Shown here in pieces: positions 25,237-37,400 of a stretch of 64,000 nucleotides of DNA (positions are counted from its first letter, which is position 1; every line of letters starts with the position of its first letter). The stretch is from the NCBI GenBank assembly GCA_003254905.1, contig QANU01025256.1, positions 62,001-126,000 on the forward strand. Direction: 5' to 3'. A program made the position numbers and the translations under genes. The notes under the pieces are model-generated. The model was given only the letters and a program-made list of their open reading frames with translations. It had not been told where the DNA came from and searched no databases. This DNA comes from Nissolia schottii. Its lineage: Eukaryota > Streptophyta > Magnoliopsida > Fabales > Fabaceae.

Positions 25237-26852
25237 GCATGCACGCACAGACGCATACACACGGACGCACGCACGGACGCATGGGTGCGTGCGTGCGTAC
25301 GTCGGACGGACGCACAAACGGACGGACGCACGGACGCACAGACGCACGCACGTACACACGCACGAACAGAAGCACGGACGGACGTACAGATGAATGTACG
25401 CATGGATGCATGCGCGGATAAACTCGCAGACGCACGCACGCACGAATAGACGCACGGACAAACACGCAGGGGACGCACGGAGCGGACCCACGCACGGACG
25501 CACGCATATACGGACGCATGTACCCAACGACGCACGCACGCACGCACGCACGCAAGCACTAACGGACGCACGCACGGATGCACGAACTCACAGACACACG
25601 TATGCATGCACAGACGCTCAGACGAGTTGCGCATGGACGCTCGGACACACACGTACGCACAGACGCACTCTCGCACTAACGCACGCACGAACAGACGCAT
25701 GGACGCACGAACGCATAGAAGGACGCACGGACGCTTGGATGGACGGATGGATGCACGCCCAAAGGGACGCACGGATACACGGACGGACACACACACACAC
25801 TGATGCACGCGCACACGAACACACAGACGCGCTACGCATGGATGTTCAGACACACACACGCACGCACGAACGCACGCACGCACGCACGAGCGGATAGACG
25901 GACGTACAGACGGACGCGCAGACGCACACATGCACGGACGCACTCACGGATGCACACATGCACAGACTCACTGACGCACGCACGGATGCACGCATGCGCG
26001 CATGGATTGGTGCACGCACGCGGGCATGGATTGATGCACGCACAGACGCTCGCACGCATGCTCGAACGCACGGATTAACGGACGGCCGCAGGAGCGCACA
26101 AGCGGCCGTACGCAAGCATAGACGCACGCATGGAGGCTCAGACGCATGCACGGACGGTCAGACCCATGAACGAACGCACACGCGTACGCACGCACAGACG
26201 CTCGGATTAATGGACGGACACACGGGCGCTCGAACGGCGCGCAAGCTTGGACGCATTTACATACGCACGGACAGAGAGACGCAAACGCACGTACGGACGC
26301 ACGGAAGGACAAACGCGAGGATGCATGGACGCACGTACAAACAGACGCACAGACGCATACACGCATGCACACACGGATGTACGGACGCCTAGACGGACAC
26401 ACGGACTGGCGGACGCACACACGAACAGACGCACGGATGCTCAGACGCACGCACACACGGGTGAATGCACAAACGCACCGACTTTCAGACGCACAGACTT
26501 TTAGACGCTCAGACGCACACCCGTAGGCACGCACGGAGGCATGGACGCACTCACGGACTGACGGACGCATGCACGCATGCACGGACAAACGGACGCACGA
26601 ACGGACGCACACATTCAAGGGCGCCCAGACGCTCGCGCGCAAGCTCGGACTCATGTACACACGCACGGATAGACGAATGCACAGACGTGCACACGGGCGC
26701 ACGTACACACGGGTGCACAGACAGACGCATTCTCAAATGCATGGACGCACGGACACACGGATGCGCAGACGCACAGACGCTAAGACGTGCGCACACACTG
26801 GCGAACGGATGGCCGCACCCACGCTCGTAGGCACGTACACACGCATGGTCGC
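25237..26852. repeat. NACG tetranucleotide array, left part (1.6 kb)
   Basis: The sequence is a continuous run of ACGN/NACG units (CACG, GACG, AACG, TACG), such as GACGCACGCACGGACGCACG, in an otherwise AT-rich region. Departures are mainly CATG/ACAC type changes, as expected from CpG deamination, with occasional 1-2 base slips. A short reversed patch (GTGCGTGCGTGCGTACG) sits at about 25284. The unit contains no stop codon in any frame on either strand, so long open frames of Arg-Thr-His or Cys-Val-Arg type appear everywhere. They are not genes. Confidence 0.95.
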
Positions 26853-27222
26853 TAGGGCTGTCAAAATGAGCCCGACCCGTTTACCCAGATAAATGGACGG
26901 ACTTTATATGCAAAAAATAGGCCCGCGAAAATTTGAATAAAAATTGGACCGGCCCGTTTAAGCCTGTCCCTTTTAGGTTCGGTCCGTTAGGCCCGCAGAC
27001 TGACCCGTGAGCCTGTGAAATTTTTAAAATAATTTTTGAGTTTTGAATTTTTTGAATTTTTTAATATCTTTCAAAAAAAAATAAACGGGTTGGCGGGCCG
27101 ACCCGTTTAGGCCCGCGGACCGACATAAATGATCCGGACCCTAAAAATAGGCATATTTTTTGCCCGACCCATTTAGATCCGCGAGCCATAAACGGGCTGG
27201 GTCGGCCCGTTTGACAGCCATA
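26853..27222. mobile_element. hAT-like MITE, copy 2 of 3, inserted in the NACG array
   Basis: The ends are TAGGGCTGTCAAAA and TTTGACAGCCATA, with GGCCCGTTTA-type subterminal blocks. Flanking 8-mers ATGGTCGC (26845-26852) and ATGGCAGC (27223-27230) match at 6 of 8, as for a worn 8-bp hAT target duplication. The array resumes directly after it, so the array is older than the insertion. About 370 bp, no coding capacity. Confidence 0.8.
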
Positions 27223-28296
27223 ATGGCAGCACGTACCCACGCACGGACGTATGGATGCATTCACAGACGGACGGACACATGCACAGACAAACGAATACAC
27301 GGACAAACGGACGGACGCACGGAGGCTCAGACGCACGGACGCACGCATGGACACTCAGACGCAGGGTCGGACGCACGCACGTACGCACGCATGGACGCGA
27401 GGATGTATGCATGGACGCTCGGACACACAAACGCACGCACAGACTCACAACTGCACTTTCGCATGGACGCACGAACAGATGGACGCATGGACGCACGCAC
27501 CCAAGAAAGTACGCACGGACGCTCGCGCACACGCTCGCGCGCACGCTCGGACGGACGGACAGACGGTCGCACGCCCAGACAGACGAACGCACAGACGGAC
27601 TCACAGACACACGGACGCACGCACGGGTGCACGCACGCATGAACGCATACACGCATGCACACACGGACGCACGCACGCACGCACGCATAGACTCTTAGAC
27701 GCCCGGGCGCACAGACAAACGCATGCTCAGACGCACAGACGTACGGGTGTACGCACACACGCATGGCCTCACGGACGCACGCACAAACGCATGGACGCAC
27801 AGACAGACAGATGAAAACACGGGCGCATGGACGCATAGACGGGCGCACGCACGGATGCACGAGCGCATAGACGGACACAAAGACAGACGCACAGACGTAT
27901 GCACACAGACTCATAGACGCACGCACACACGCGCGCGCGCAATGGTTGACGCACGGACTGACGCACGCACGCACGCATGCTTAGACGCACGCTCATACGC
28001 ACGGATTGACAGACGGCCGCACAGGCGGTAGCACAAACGTACGTACGGATGCTCGGATGGACGGATAGACGCACGCACGGACGAACGCACACACGTACAG
28101 ATGCATAGACGCACGGACGCACGCTCACACGGGCGCACGCACGGACGCATACATGCACACCCACGGACGGACGCACGCATGGGCGGACGCACAGATGCGA
28201 AGAAGAACGGACGCTGAGACAGACGGACACTCAGACGCACGCACACACTGGCGAACACACACAATGGTGAACGCACGAACGCTCAGACGCTCGCGC
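27223..28296. repeat. NACG tetranucleotide array, right part (1.1 kb)
   Basis: Same unit and same decay pattern as the left part, on the other side of the MITE. It ends abruptly near GCTCGCGCGG at 28296, where ordinary AT-rich sequence resumes. The two parts together make about 2.7 kb of array. Confidence 0.95.
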
Positions 28297-28908
28297 GGTG
28301 AATACGGCATTGGTGGTCTTGGCAATGAATGGTTGCACTCACTCCTTCTCTTTGTCCTCTTCATCTTTGTATGTGACTTGTTACTTTGCTAGGATTTTGG
28401 GGCAGATCAGAGGATTTGAAAGAAAATAGTTCAATCGATCCACAATATTCAAATTTCTTAGTTTAAATTTTTGTTTGATGGATAGCATCAAAATCTCTTC
28501 CTTCTTTAGGGTTTCAAAATAAGGGGCTTGGAACGTTGAAGCAAATCAATACAATTGGTTTTTCGTAAAATTTTCAAATCTGTTAAAAAATTAATGAGGC
28601 CAAAGTTCCTGCATTCTTGTGCTGAAAATTTTCAAATGGGCGGTGATGTGAAGAAAAAACTTTTGAAAGAGGAAACAAATTGTAGTTGGAACACCCCCCC
28701 CATAATGAGGTGTCACATGATGAGTAGATCAGTGCAAATAGAATGATTTACTCTCAAAGCAACCAAGAATTTCTCTCCACTGTAACAAGATATATTAGGT
28801 ACGTTTTCAATACCATTATCATAAGTTCATAACCATTATCTATGGGCACAAATTGGATGGATAACTAGACTCCTCGCAAATACTCCAAACCTGCCTTCTG
28901 CCATCAAG
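28297..28908. other. Intergenic sequence right of the array
   Basis: An open frame at 28555-28746 (63 codons) has no recognised motif and is not called. No RNA gene or repeat is evident. Confidence 0.5.
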
Positions 28909-28916
28909 GCTAGGAG

Positions 28917-29293
28917 TAGGGCTGTCAAACAGGTCGGGCCATCCCGTTTAGGCTCAGCCCGTTTAGGCCCGCGGGCCTAAACAGGCCGGGCCAAAAATAT
29001 ATCTATTTTAAGGATTCGGCTCGTTTATGGTCGGTTCACGGGCTTAAACGGGCTAGCCCGCCAGCCCGTTTATTTTTTTAAAAAAAATTTAAAAATCTAA
29101 AAAATTCAAAAAAAAAATTATTAAAATTTTTTTAAAAAAATTTCACGAGTAAACGGGCTAGCCCGCGGGCCAAACAGACTGAGCTTAAACGGGCCTGTCC
29201 AATTTTTTTTCAAATTTTTACGGACCTATTTTTTGCATGTAAAGCCCGTCCATTTAACCGGGTAAACGGGTCGGGCTCATTTTGACAGTCCTA
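28917..29293. mobile_element. hAT-like MITE, copy 3 of 3
   Basis: The ends are TAGGGCTGTCAAA and TTTGACAGTCCTA. A perfect 8-bp target duplication GCTAGGAG flanks it (28909-28916 and 29294-29301), which fixes both borders and the hAT-type mechanism. Subterminal CCGTTTAGG and CGGGCC blocks are inverted. About 377 bp, no transposase. Confidence 0.9.
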
Positions 29294-29466
29294 GCTAGGA
29301 GTTTGCGAGATCTCAATAAATCGTACTTGTCTTCATGTAAATTTTCTTATGTTGATTTATCTGTGAACAAAACTATTTCTTGAAAAAATTGGGTAAATAA
29401 TTTAATAAATTTCTAAATATAGACAAAGGTCAACCAATGTAAGAAACCTCGTATTTTTAACAATAT

Positions 29467-29658
29467 GAGTTTATTTGGCTTGACTTAAAAAAATATAATT
29501 TTTTCCTAAATTTATTAAATAAAATTTTTTTAAGATTTATTTTGATTTTATAAAATACTTTTATATTTTTTTTAAAAAAATAGATATTGCTAGCTTTTAA
29601 GAAAAGTGATATTTTAAAATTTTTCTTTAAGCACTTTTTTAAAATTGGTATCTTAACA

Positions 29659-29660
<2 letters not shown>
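29467..29660. mobile_element. Candidate MITE related to 7270-7505
   Basis: TTATTTGGCTTGACTTAAAA at the left and AAGTGATATTTTAAAA, then TTGGTATCTTA at the right, match parts of the block in intron 5 of the TPR-like gene. It is very T/A-rich, and the borders are uncertain. Confidence 0.35.

Positions 29661-29662
<2 letters not shown>

Positions 29663-29701
<39 letters not shown>
29663..29701. repeat. (TA)n microsatellite
   Basis: About 19 perfect TA units lie at the right border of the T-rich block. Confidence 0.95.
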
Positions 29702-29705
<4 letters not shown>

Positions 29706-30112
29706 AAGTGCCGATAACTCGATTTTCTTCTGCTTCGAAGTTTGACATGTGTTTATGATTTACCCCATTTTTGAATTGCCCGGACTCCATAAAGGTCTAT
29801 TTTCCCTTGTTGAAGGTTGACCATCATTTTTGTTGATTTCAACGTGGGAATTATCAAATTAGTTGAATTAGATACTTCTCATTTCTTAGTATGTTGGTAA
29901 CAAGTAGTACTACTAACCAAAAACGAGTAAAAGACTAAGCGTGATTGACTAACTAGGTCAACAAAAGAGGCAATCGAGTCAATAAAGGCATGGCCCATTT
30001 TTAATGAATCTACCCTTATTTGGACCAAGGTTACATCAATGGAACATCATCAAGTGGCACTTGACTTGCCCCATTTTTACATGACAATAATCTATTTTAG
30101 AGTGGTGGCAAA
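29702..30112. other. PP2C 3' flank
   Basis: This lies downstream of the minus-strand PP2C stop and probably includes its 3' UTR. No other gene is seen. Confidence 0.5.
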
Positions 30113-33100
30113 TTAGCTAACTTGGTCAAGTGAGGGTGAAGAGTGAAAAAAGAGACAAATAGCTGAAATGTCATCCATCGGGATACCTCGCCTCTTGCGT
30201 TTCCATGCATGCATTGCATGCTCCACCAAACATCTAGCTGACTTTGCCCTGTCCGGTGCTGAAGATACAATATCCATAGCTTCTTGATTGGAGATTACAT
30301 CCCACACCTATAAAAGCATATTCAAAAACCAATTACTTGAATTCAGCAATAGATTACACTGCCTTTAGATTTTATGTCGTGCAGATTCGTGTGCATTGTT
30401 GTCGTGCTATTTAGCACAACTGTTTGCAAGAGAAAAATGATCATCTCAAGTAAAAATTGTTGATATGTCTATATCTTTACCATTAGTTAAATTATCTTAA
30501 CATGGTCAATGGATAATAAGGTAAAAAACTTAATGATAAAAGTATAACATGACAAGATTATCTACAATTTTCATATGAGATGATACTTTCTCCTCTCTAA
30601 TGGAAAATGCATTTTTACTAATTAATCTTACCCCCAAGTGAGTCAACTCATTAGGGTTGTTTTGCCAAATTGGTGCTCTTTTTAAAACTAATTGCTTAAA
30701 TGGGGGTAGTTTTAAAACTATTTGTATATATGGGGTTGTTTGAATTTTTTTTAATATTTTGTTTAACATGACCTAAGCGCCTACGTATAAGACGTCTTTG
30801 AAAGAATCCTCTTTTATATTGGCGACTTCAACTAAATTTTGTCATATGGTAGAACCTTCAAAGATGTCTGTGTTATAGGAAACTTTAACCAAAAGCTAAC
30901 ACGTGACTACTATTAAGTATTTGTCGTGTCAACTTCTGGTTAAAGTCACCTATGACATATGCATCTTTAAAGGTTTTACCATGTAGCAGCATGTGGTTGA
31001 CGTTGACTATATTTAGCGTCTTTTAAAGACGCCTTATACGTAAACATCTTAGAGTTGAGTCAAAAAAAAAATAATAAGAAATTTTAAAACAACCTCAGAC
31101 ATACAAATAGTTTTAAAATTATCCCATTTAAATAATTACTTTTAGAAAAAAATACCAGTTTAGCAAAAAAGCCCGACTCATTGTATGATATAATTTTCTT
31201 AATTTTTTTTCCTGTCTACAAGACTCGAACTCAACCTTACCCAAAGGAACAAGTATTCAACGACTTTGAATTGATTATCATCCTATTTTCAAATTAAACA
31301 ATAATCCCTGCGTATAATCATCGAGAAAAAAATCCGTACATATTTTTTCCTAACTCAATTATATACTCTAAACTCTTCATTTACTCCTGGTGGGAAAAAA
31401 AAGGCATATACTTAATTTAAGAGAATTGAATGGGAGGTATATAAAATCTGGACTCAAGTTCTATCCACAGATAAATTCCCTTTCTCATAACTAAACACAA
31501 TCAACGACCACTTGTTTTATCTTGTGCTGGTGATATGTTAATTAACTATTTCAACCAAAAAGTAGCATTTGGTAAGCGTTTTATGATAAAAAGTACAGAG
31601 ATAAAGAGGATAAAAACACGTTTTAAAAAGGTAGTAGAAACATAAAACATACAATTGTTTTTGTCCTGAAATAATTTTTTAATTAATTTTCGTAAATTTT
31701 AAAAAGAATGTTTGAAGACGATTTTTAAACTAATTTTTATTTCTCCAAAACGAAGGAATGCAAAAAATGAATCTCTATTGTGTCTACGTCTATGCATTTT
31801 TTTGTCATGATACGTTTACGAAATGCTACTTAAATGTTAGAGTAAAGCTTGGAGGACAAAATGCATACCCCATCAGTGGCTAGGACAACAAAGTGGTCTC
31901 TGCTGGTTATGTTCCAGTGCGTTACCTCAGGCACTGAAATAAGGCCATACTCTTTCACGCAGTAGTCACCAAAGGCCCTAGTCATGGCCAGTCCCGGAGA
32001 CTCTTCATTCGGCAACCACACCCTCTGCACCCCCGGCTCGTCGTCTAGGCAGAACACACGCCCTTGGCGCTCCACTATTCGCTCCGCCTCCTCTGCAATG
32101 CGTCATCAAATAAGAGCTAGCTGTGAGATTTCTAATGTATCAGCTATTACATTAAAAAAATGTAGAGAAGATGTGAGACAACGATGATAACTCGCATGAT
32201 TAATCTGACGTTGATTAGAAACGCGGTGAGGAAGACAAACCAGGCAAATTGGGTTTGAAATCTACTGTCAGCTGGACTGGTACCAAGCTCCGATCATCGT
32301 CATCTGATGTGGTAGCTAGTACCGCACGTGAGTCACCAACATTTGCAATCACAATGAGTTCACCCTAGACATCACAAAATCGTGTAATTCTTAGATAGGC
32401 ATGAAAAGTTAGTGTCGACCGTAACTTAAGTCTGTGTGTGTGTGTATATATTATTCAATATTTACGTGTTTAAATATTTAAATTACCTGTCTAACGATTG
32501 AGAGGGCAGTTGTTCCGCTGAAAAAAGAATCTATCTTGCGGTTCTGCTCGAGCTCTCGATCAATGGCAGCACAAGTCTTCAAGTAGGAGTGATTCCATAT
32601 ATTGAACCGTTGCTGCTTCTTCTCTGCATCTGGATCAAGTGAAGTTTGAGAAAGCGTCTCCTGCCAGTTGCATAGCAAACATGGTGGCATTGACTCTCTC
32701 ACCCTTTTGGCCACAAAGTGACCCCATGGACCGTGCCCGTCAAAAATACCACAGAAAGTCATGTCTTCTTGGCACCCAAATTCCTATTAACCAGCTTTAA
32801 TGATTATTGCAGCAGATTAACAAATATATATTTTATGGATTAAGAAAATATTTGGTTCTTATCTCGAGATAGAATTAAGTAAAATAATAAGATAATAGAG
32901 ACATATCTTTGTTGTTTTTCTTTTTGAAAAGGACGAATAAAAATAAACTTAAAAGTCATTTAAAATAGAAATAATTTTAATTTTTTTGGCCTTCTTCCCA
33001 TTTTCTTAACATATTTTTATCTCCTCTCCCTCTAAGTCTCAAAAAAAAAAATTATATGTTAACAGCAAGGCTTTAAAAAACTCAAACGCTAAACCCAAAC

Positions 33101-33680
33101 ACTACCTATACCTATTGACTAAAAGGAACTTTACTCGTAGTCAATAAAATTTTAAGAAATTGTAAATTCGGGGAATAAGAAATTATCATGATGGTATAGT
33201 AATTTTTCTAGCATAAGTGTATACAGGAATTAATAAAGTATAATTATTATGTAAAAAAAAATTTACATGATTATTTAATTAAAAATTTTATTACATAAAT
33301 AAAAATAATTAATTATTATATCTATTATATAAAAAGTCATACATATAAAATGATTTAATTAAATGACAACGAAATATACTCGTCCCTATCCATAATAAGG
33401 TAACACTAACGGATGTTTAATAATTATAGGTACTTACTTCCCACACTATGCAGCAATCTTGATTCACTCCTTTCTTGCCTCTTTTGGAGAAAACTGAGGC
33501 AAAGTTGCTTGATCCATCGACGCCGACGGTGCCGGAGCTGCACAGCATGAAGTCATTCTTTTTGGCTTCTTTAGCCATTGCTTCCGCGGCATCTCTGCCG
33601 ACAAATCTCCCAGAATCCTTCCCTTTCTTTAAGGCAAACGACTTTGCCAATCCCCTGAACATAGACGAAAAGTGCCCCAT
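30113..33680 (-). CDS. Clade E protein phosphatase 2C (EGR/PP2C34-like), 360 aa, 5 exons
   Basis: Exons in coding order: 33680-33438, 32783-32487, 32364-32241, 32092-31869, 30307-30113; 1083 nt, all in phase. It is a metal-dependent Ser/Thr phosphatase. The ATG at 33680 gives an N-terminus MGHFSSMFRG with Gly2 and Ser6, a good N-myristoylation signal, which supports this start and membrane attachment. Visible motifs: GVNQD (Asp75), FDGHGPWG (Asp96, Gly97), SGTTA, NVGDSRAVL (Asp191), DFKPNLP in place of the usual DHKP, AMTRAFGD, DGVWDV (Asp299) and MDDIS (Asp342). These are the metal-binding and core positions of active PP2Cs. The closest relatives I recognise are Arabidopsis clade E growth-regulating (EGR) phosphatases, which act at the plasma membrane and restrain growth under drought and cold. 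Intron 4 (1.56 kb) holds a foldback element. The enzyme is predicted active; orthology to EGR1 or EGR2 is not resolved. Confidence 0.92.
30633..31190. mobile_element. Foldback (long inverted repeat) element in PP2C intron 4
   Basis: Two arms of roughly 270 bp face each other around about 30910. Matching landmarks are GAGTCAACTCATTAGGGTTG (left) against CGACTCATTG (right, inverted), TAGTTTTAAAACTATTTGTA on both sides, CCTACGTATAAGACGTCTTT against AAAGACGCCTTATACGT, and AACTTTAACCA against TGGTTAAAGT. There is no coding capacity. In the pre-mRNA it would form a long hairpin inside the last intron. Confidence 0.75.
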
Positions 33681-36230
33681 CAATCAAACTCTGCGGTAAA
33701 TGATTTTATTGCCCCCGCTGCACTGTTTTTGGAGCGTGGGTGGCCCCCTTCCCTTATAATGTGTACGTTGTTCAGAATCTGAGCAAGGAACATTATTTAG
33801 GTCAAAGGACAGAAAATTCAACTTTGAAGATAAACTTAACAAAAAAAGACAATTTCTGACCCAAAATCTCATAATTTATTATGAGGAAAAGAAAAAAGAA
33901 AAAAAGAAAAAACTAAACCCTGAATGGGGGAAGACTCATGCTGGTTCCAGAATTGCATCTAGAATTGTAAAATGGAGTGGAATTTGTGGAAATAGAAAAG
34001 ATACATACACCTCATATATATGTATGTGAAGAAAGAAAGAGCAATAAGGAACTGGATCCAAGCGACGGTATTGCTGGACTATAATAAATAAACTAATCAT
34101 ATCATGCCATGAGGCTTTGTTTGATTGAAGCTAAAAGAAAAGAATTTATATACGTCTTCTTTCTTACTTAATATATGCCATTAGTTAGCTGCTTGCACCC
34201 CGTTGATTTCCTCCAATAACCAAAAGGGTGTGACCATAATTTCCTCTTTGAGAAAGCATACGAAATATGGCAAACAAAAAAAAAAGTGAAAAAGTTCATT
34301 TCCGGTTATAGAAAAGCTTAGATCGAAGGAATCAACCCACTCAAACTCATTCCTTTATTGGTAGAAAAGAAAGATTTATTTTTGCTTTGCTTCAAATGGA
34401 TTGGATGTCATGGAAAAAAAGGAAAACGCATTGGTGTTTCCCTGTTAGGCAGCAGAATAAAATAAGAGATTGCGCACGCCGGAACTAAGGAAAAACAAAA
34501 ATTACTAGAATAAATATCTCACAGTCACCATCACTATATTTACCGGAAAATGGTTAAATACCGTTATACTAATACCTTGATTAAAATGTTGAAGACTTAA
34601 TGAAACACTAACTGAAGAAGAAAAAATATTTCAGGACTTCCTGATTCTGACGCCCATTCCACCCAAATTCTTCAAAGCCAGAGAACAGAAAACATCTAAG
34701 GAAAAAAAAGGAAAAACAGTTAAGCTCCTGATCCAATTTGAAAGTTCAATTGGCTTTGAAGCAGAATTGGAACAAACCATGTGCAGAGACTTGGAGGAAG
34801 AAAAGGTGTAGAAGTTGAAGTATCACAGTCCATCATTATTGGAGTGAAGTGTTGTTTGGTTCTGGTCTTTTCCTCTCAGTTCCCTTTTATCCACGGAAAG
34901 GGCAAAAGTACAGTTTCTTTTTTTTCTTTTTCTTTTTTTCTGTGCATACGATATATAAGTATTACGCCTCATATTTATAAGCACCCAGTACAAAAAAGAA
35001 GCACCCTCAAAACAAGTTGCTGCATCATCACTGAAACTAATGAGATTCAATTTTACTATAGACTAGATTTTACCTGGGGAATGCGCGGACAAATACAATT
35101 ATTAAAATGAATACTTTTATTTGTTTACAATTTTTTTATGGGATTTATTGTTTGAGATGTCATTTAGATCGATACATAAAAATAATTTAATAAATGACAC
35201 TTCAACAATGTAAAATTTGTAAATGATGTACCGGTTAACAAATTTATTAAAATGAATTTATACTTTCTTATAATTTGACACTTTTACTTTAGGGGTGGAA
35301 AGAGAACACCTAAGTTGAAAAAATAATCACCACGTATTATGGTATGTAGAACTTTTTATTGTGTGCTCTTCTCTACTGTTGATTTTGTAGTATACTTGTT
35401 TGACAATCACATTTTCTTTTAGTAGAGACGTAACACATTCTTATTCTAATTTATATTGCAAGATATTAGTGTAAAGAATAAGATCATAAAAGAATTTAAA
35501 GGACCGACTCAATTTTATTTTCATATAAATTTTGAACTCCACATAGAACTTTTCTCCATAATACTAAAATGAAAAGTTGGTAAGGAAGTTATACTTTGGA
35601 AGAGATGATTGAAGCTTTTCCTATCATTTTTTTGAATAAAATAGTCATTGTGAAAATTTCTGATAAAAATATTACGGTAAATTTTCTTTTTAATATTAGT
35701 GAAAATCACAAAATACAATAAAAAAATTCAATCATTATTGACATTCTCTCTCCGTCAAATCAATCTCTTTCTCTTTCTTGCTCTTAATATCTCTACTTCA
35801 TCTTTAAAACATACATGTATCAACATAATAGAAATAAATATTAATATAATAGAGATAAATATCAATATATTATAAATGTATCAACTTTATAAATAAGAAT
35901 ATTGATATTTTTTTTATAAATCTTGATATATTTCTCGATATTAATTGATATCGTGTGCACGAATGTTAATACCATATAAACTTATATTGATATTATCTAT
36001 GTTAAAAATATTATCCATCGTACCAAATATAATAATTTTGCCTTTTTTTTTCCCTTCCCAATACACAGGTTATTGATACATACCTTATTAACATGGTCTG
36101 TAGTGTGTATAAGGTGTTTGAACTTCTTTAAAGTCCAAATAACGTTGTTATTAAACTTAAGGAATAATTAGAATGATTTCCATCAAAGTTCATCGCTGCC
36201 TCTAGTTTGTCAATTAATACTCACCTCCCT
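33681..36230. other. PP2C promoter side and intergenic sequence
   Basis: The first few hundred bases hold the PP2C leader and promoter on the minus strand. The rest is AT-rich with no recognised coding sequence. The open frame at 34781-35110 has no motif I can name and is not called. Confidence 0.45.
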
Positions 36231-37400
36231 TGTCCTTGAACAATTCCTTAAATTCCAAAAGTGCCCCCGCTATCTCCTCCTTCCCTCCCCACAACCACCA
36301 TACCCTTCACACCCACCGCCCACCACCACCATCCTCTCCACACTAACCGCCCATCACCACCATCCCCCAAAACCAACATCAGTTGGAAGACCCATAGCTG
36401 TAAAAGACAACTACCAAGTCCAGCCCGTTGCCTCGTCTACCACCCTAGAACAGAGATGCAATCGTCGAACTCCAAAACCCCAGGATCACCACGTCCTCAC
36501 CTCACCATTTGCGGATTTTTTACCTTTGTATGGTCTCAAAACAAAGGTCTGAATTCAGGGTCTGAATTTGCCACATCGTTTGGCGAATTCAGACCCTATC
36601 AGTAAAAAAAAATAAAATATTTTATCACCGTGCTGCGCCACCTGTCCCTGCGCCGCTGCCATCTGAATTCGCCACCCTGAATTTGCCCAGGGTAGTGGCA
36701 AATTCAGGAACCAACTTTTTCAGTTTCTCATGCCTGTCAGACCTGTCTCTGCACCTGTAGACCTGTCCCCGTCAACGGGCTAAATTTGTCGGGTTCCATG
36801 GCGAATTCAGGTCTTTTCTTTTTTTTTTTTTTTAATTTTCAAAAATTCTGAATTCGACCTAGACAGTGGCAAATTCAGAATTGCCCCCCATACATTCGTA
36901 ATTTTCTGTTTTGACTCATATTTTGGAATTTCATTACTTCTGAAACCACACATCTGTCATTACCCCCACCATTTGCAACCCACCCCGCCATTGAAACTTA
37001 AATGGGTGTGTTTGTGTTTTGCAATTTCCCCCAATTTTTAATAGGTATATTTTGTCTTTTTTTTTTGTTGTGAGTTTGGCTTTTTGGGAATGGAATTGAT
37101 GTGTGATTTGTTTGAAACTTTCGATTTTAATTTTAGGCAAGCTAAGATTTTGTTGAATTTGAACAAAGTAACGGGGATTGCACTGTAGCATGATTTCATG
37201 TTCATGATTGAGTCCACCTTTGCTTTGAATGTGGATTCATTACTGAAAAACAATTTACATACTTGTTCCTATGTATTGCAGGGATCTAATGTGGTGGTGG
37301 GGCGTGAAGAGAGAAGAGTAGAATAAAATTAGAATAAATAATTAACGGGATAATAGTCATTGTAGGTATTTAAAATTTAAGGGAGGGTAATGTAATAATG
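36230..37400. other. Possible composite non-autonomous element with GAATTCGCCA hairpins
   Basis: The left part is CCACCA-rich (36270-36370). The middle (36545-36890) repeats GAATTYGCCA-type words in both directions, forming at least two hairpins, for example GGGTCTGAATTTGCC facing GGCGAATTCAGACCC (36557-36597). The right part ends in GTGGTGGTGGGG (37290). The layout resembles the long-TIR element at 56139-57762, but I could not fix terminal repeats or a target duplication. Confidence 0.35.

Noticed and set aside
25194-28231. Many long open frames on both strands (up to about 250 codons) of Cys-Val-Arg or Arg-Thr-His type
   Set aside because: They are a by-product of the NACG repeat, whose unit contains no stop codon in any frame. 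All six frames are open at once, there is no domain, and no start or splice context.
25237-28296. CRISPR array
   Set aside because: There are no constant repeats with unique spacers of fixed length; the unit is 4 bp and continuous, and the host is a plant nucleus.
36261-36605. Plus-strand frame rich in Pro, Thr and His
   Set aside because: It is the product of CCACCA low-complexity sequence; no conserved protein seen.
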